Assembly (NCBI RefSeq): GCF_900167105.1
Contig: NZ_FUXE01000004.1
Location: 1 to 64,000 of the forward strand
Origin: Porphyromonas circumdentaria
GTDB lineage: Bacteria > Bacteroidota > Bacteroidia > Bacteroidales > Porphyromonadaceae
Reading direction: 5' to 3'
DNA length: 64,000 nucleotides
The notes beneath the pieces are model-generated. The model was not told the origin of the DNA. It did not search any database and was given only the letters and a program-made list of their open reading frames with translations. The position numbers were made by a program, and so were the translations under genes. Each line of letters opens with the position of its first letter. Positions within the stretch are counted from its first letter, which is position 1. Below are positions 61,696 through 64,000 of the stretch, in pieces.

Positions 61696-62400
61696 ATGAA
61701 AAGAACCATACTTTTAGCCCTTTCACTGCTCCTTGTGGCGAGTGCGACTTGGGCACAACTCAAAGCCCCTTGTACCGAAGAGGTCAAAACATTTGTAAAA
61801 GTAGAGACGAACAAGGGCGATTTTATCGTCGCTCTCTATGAGGGAACGCCTCAGCACCGAGATAATTTCGTGCGCTGGGTGCAGGAGAAAGCCTACGAAC
61901 GTACCATCTTTCACCGCGTAATCAACCGCTTTATGATACAAGGGGGCAATATGATGACGCGCGATGCTACGCCCCAAATGGATGTGAGCATAGATACTAT
62001 TAGCGGCACACTCCCTGCCGAAATAGATATGGCACGTTTCTTCCACAAAAGAGGTGCCTTGTGTGCCGCTCGTGAGGGTGATGATGTTAATCCCGAAAAG
62101 GCCTCATCTAACACACAATTCTATATTGTAACGGGTACCTACTTTACCGATATAGACCTTGATAACATGGAGCGTAACAAGGGGTGCAAATATACTCCAG
62201 AGCAGCGAGAAGCCTATAAAATGTATGGGGGAACGCCTCATCTGGACAATGATTACACCGTCTTTGGCGAAGTGGTGCAGGGCATGGAGGTGATCGAGAA
62301 GATACAGAGTGTGAAAACCGACCCTGTGAATCGCCCTACGAAAGATGTGCTAATCCGTCGCATGACCCTCGTCGAACGTCCCAACTCTAAAAAGAAATAG
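61696..62400 (+). CDS. Exported cyclophilin-type peptidyl-prolyl isomerase
   Basis: A 234-residue protein with a signal peptide (MKRTILLALSLLLVASATWA, then Q). The cyclophilin domain follows: KGDFIVALYEGTPQHRDNFV, FHRVINRFMIQGGNM (catalytic FHR and Q-G-G), KRGALCAAREGDDVNPEKAS, SNTQFYIVTG, and DYTVFGEVVQGMEVIEKI. The insertion DNMERNKGCKYTPEQREAYK is common in Bacteroidota periplasmic members. It speeds proline isomerisation in folding of exported proteins. It starts two bases after the YitT stop. Confidence 0.92.
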   Translation: MKRTILLALSLLLVASATWAQLKAPCTEEVKTFVKVETNKGDFIVALYEGTPQHRDNFVRWVQEKAYERTIFHRVINRFMIQGGNMMTRDATPQMDVSIDTISGTLPAEIDMARFFHKRGALCAAREGDDVNPEKASSNTQFYIVTGTYFTDIDLDNMERNKGCKYTPEQREAYKMYGGTPHLDNDYTVFGEVVQGMEVIEKIQSVKTDPVNRPTKDVLIRRMTLVERPNSKKK

Positions 62401-62402
62401 AG

Positions 62403-63110
62403 ATGCAGGCGGGTGTTTTGTACATGATTCCCGTACCGATTGCCGAGGGGGAGAATAGCTCTTTCTTCCCTGTGGTCAATGCGCCTATTGTAGAGGGCTT
62501 AGAGCTTTTCTTCGTGGAGAATATCCGCTCAGCACGTCGGGCTATACGTTCGCTCTGTCCCACCAAGCCGATTGACCCGATTACCTTTATCGAGATTGGC
62601 AAGCATGCCGATGAGGCTACTTGGCACGAAGCGTTTGAGCGCATCAAAGCAGGTGTCTCGGCGGGTGTGCTCTCCGAGGCTGGGTGCCCTGGAGTAGCCG
62701 ATCCAGGAGCGCAGGTGGCGCGCTGGGCGCATCAACAAGGGGTACGAGTGGTACCATTGATTGGTCCCTCTTCGCTTCTTATGGGGCTTATGGCATCGGG
62801 TTTGAACGGTCAGCGTTTCGCTTTCGTGGGCTATTTACCTCGTGAGGGTGCCGAACTTAAACAGACTATCCGCCAGTTGGAACAGCGCATAGCATCGCAG
62901 GGCGAGTCTCAACTCTTTATAGAAACGCCCTATCGCAATCAACGCATTGCAGAGGCTCTTTGGTCGCATTGCCAAGCCTCTACCCGTCTCTGCATCGCGC
63001 AGGATATAACGGGAGTACACGAACGGATTGTTACCAAAACGATTGCACAGTGGCGCAAAGCTCCCTTTGTCTTTGAGAAGTTACCCACCCTCTTTATCCT
63101 CGGTGCATGA
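62403..63110 (+). CDS. RsmI-like SAM-dependent methyltransferase (tetrapyrrole-methylase fold)
   Basis: A 235-residue protein of the RsmI/tetrapyrrole methylase fold. It shows GVLSEAGCPGVADPGAQVAR (the SAM-binding segment, about residues 81-100), VVPLIGPSSLLMGLMASGLN (about 115-134) and FVGYLPREGAELKQ. RsmI methylates the ribose of C1402 in 16S rRNA; this protein lacks the usual N-terminal 'TPIGNL' (it has MIPVPIAEG) and is shorter, so it may be a paralogue with another target. It starts two bases after the cyclophilin stop and overlaps the next gene. Confidence 0.8.
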   Translation: MQAGVLYMIPVPIAEGENSSFFPVVNAPIVEGLELFFVENIRSARRAIRSLCPTKPIDPITFIEIGKHADEATWHEAFERIKAGVSAGVLSEAGCPGVADPGAQVARWAHQQGVRVVPLIGPSSLLMGLMASGLNGQRFAFVGYLPREGAELKQTIRQLEQRIASQGESQLFIETPYRNQRIAEALWSHCQASTRLCIAQDITGVHERIVTKTIAQWRKAPFVFEKLPTLFILGA

Positions 63111-64000
63111 GTGAAGCAACCCTAACGCCTCCTCTCCTGGAGGAGTTCCGCCGTTGGATCGCCTCCGCCTATCCGCAAGAGGCAGAGCGTTTGCTTTGGG
63201 CGTTGGAACATACCACTCCCGCTCTCTCTATCCGATGCAACCGTAGCAAACAAGAATTGTACGATTTCTCCTTGAACCATCTGCCATTAGAAAGGGCGGT
63301 AGCGTGGTGTCGTGAGGGGTATTATCTTGCCGAGCGACCTTTCTTTGCTCATGATCCCTTGTGGCACGCAGGGGCTTACTATGTGCAGGAGGCGGGCTCT
63401 ATGGCACTCGCTCAGCTCCAATCCCTATGGGGCGAGGAACCGATGGACGTATTAGACCTCTCGGCAGCTCCAGGAGGTAAGAGCACGCTCCTTACGCAGA
63501 TTCTTCCAAAAGGTAGCCGTCTCATTGCCAACGAACCAATACCCAAACGGGCGCAGATATTGAGTGAAAACTTGACCAAATGGGGCTATCCCGAGGTTAT
63601 CGTTACACAATCTTACCCCGACCAACTGCGCAAAGCGGGGCTTGTCTTCGACCTTATCGTGGTAGATGCGCCCTGTTCGGGCGAGGGGCTCTTTCGTAAA
63701 TCGCCCGAGGCGCGCGACGAATGGTCGCTCGAGGCAGTAGAGGAGTGTGCCTTGCGACAGAGAGATATTCTCCGAGAGGCGTGGCAGATGCTCCGTCCTA
63801 ATGGATGGTTAGTGTATGCAACGTGTACCTTTAATCCGCGGGAGAATGAAGAGAATGTTCGCTTTCTCATAGAGGAATTGGGCGCAACTTATACCCCTCT
63901 CGTTGATGTGCCCGAGGAGTGGAACTGGGTCGAGGGAAAGGAAGGCTTGGGCTATCATTTCCTGCCAGGGATTACCGATAGTGAGGGCTTTTACTGGGCT
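63107..64000 (+). CDS. RsmF-like rRNA cytosine-C5 methyltransferase (NOL1/NOP2/Sun), partial
   Basis: The gene starts at ATG 63107, overlapping the previous stop as ATGA, and is open to the window edge (298 codons). It carries DPLWHAGAYYVQEAGSMALA, the SAM-binding LDLSAAPGGKSTLL (about residues 118-131), DAPCSGEGLFRK with one catalytic cysteine (about 187) and YATCTFNPRENEENV with the other (about 238). These mark RNA m5C methyltransferases; the layout suits RsmF (16S rRNA). The C-terminal domain lies beyond the window. Confidence 0.9.
   Translation, partial: MSEATLTPPLLEEFRRWIASAYPQEAERLLWALEHTTPALSIRCNRSKQELYDFSLNHLPLERAVAWCREGYYLAERPFFAHDPLWHAGAYYVQEAGSMALAQLQSLWGEEPMDVLDLSAAPGGKSTLLTQILPKGSRLIANEPIPKRAQILSENLTKWGYPEVIVTQSYPDQLRKAGLVFDLIVVDAPCSGEGLFRKSPEARDEWSLEAVEECALRQRDILREAWQMLRPNGWLVYATCTFNPRENEENVRFLIEELGATYTPLVDVPEEWNWVEGKEGLGYHFLPGITDSEGFYWA

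Overview
The window looks like a chromosome segment of an anaerobic Bacteroidota, most likely Porphyromonas or a close relative. The evidence is: C-terminal sorting tails of the type IX secretion system (T9SS) kind on several exported proteins; Bacteroidota-style promoters (-33 TTTG, -7 TAnnTTTG) with little Shine-Dalgarno signal; 2-oxoacid:ferredoxin oxidoreductase, a class III anaerobic ribonucleotide reductase and a butyrate-type CoA-transferase; and many lipoproteins and outer-membrane barrels. No rRNA or tRNA gene was recognised.

Layout. 1-7.2 kb: a minus-strand cluster of leucine-rich-repeat (LRR) surface proteins, two of four broken. 7.5-13.6 kb: a remnant phage-type replication/immunity block (DnaC-like ATPase, Lin1244/DUF4373-like protein, divergent S24 repressor) into which an HpaII-like restriction-modification (RM) pair has inserted, flanked by a 110-bp direct repeat. 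14-17 kb: an outer-membrane barrel and two more LRR genes. 17.5-23.6 kb: korBA and nrdGD. 24-28 kb: a C10-type cysteine protease between two nearly identical lipoprotein genes. 28.4-30 kb: a hipBA module with visible operators. 30-37.5 kb: outer-membrane and T9SS-type proteins. 38-40.7 kb: lemA plus DUF2207. 41-49.4 kb: an acyl-CoA synthetase-like gene and a short-chain dehydrogenase flanking a compact type I CRISPR-Cas interference operon (cas6-cas5-cas3-cas8-cas7) with no cas1/cas2/cas4 and no array in the window. 49.5-58.7 kb: CoA-transferase, LRR genes, glycosyltransferase and a formate/nitrite channel. 59-64 kb: a third lipoprotein paralogue and an operon of YitT, cyclophilin, RsmI-like methylase and RsmF-like methylase, the last cut by the window edge.

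The most unusual material lies between genes. Two families of spacer-less periodic repeats are scattered in intergenic DNA: one of exactly 22-bp units (five loci) and one of 21-bp units (three loci, one bounded by 13-bp inverted repeats). Eight LRR paralogues share a previously unremarked (to my knowledge) cap-plus-tail module. The RM insertion appears to have separated an S24 repressor from its own control region, so the repressor is now probably expressed as the third gene of the RM operon. A short promoter-to-terminator unit at 8.0 kb is a candidate small RNA.
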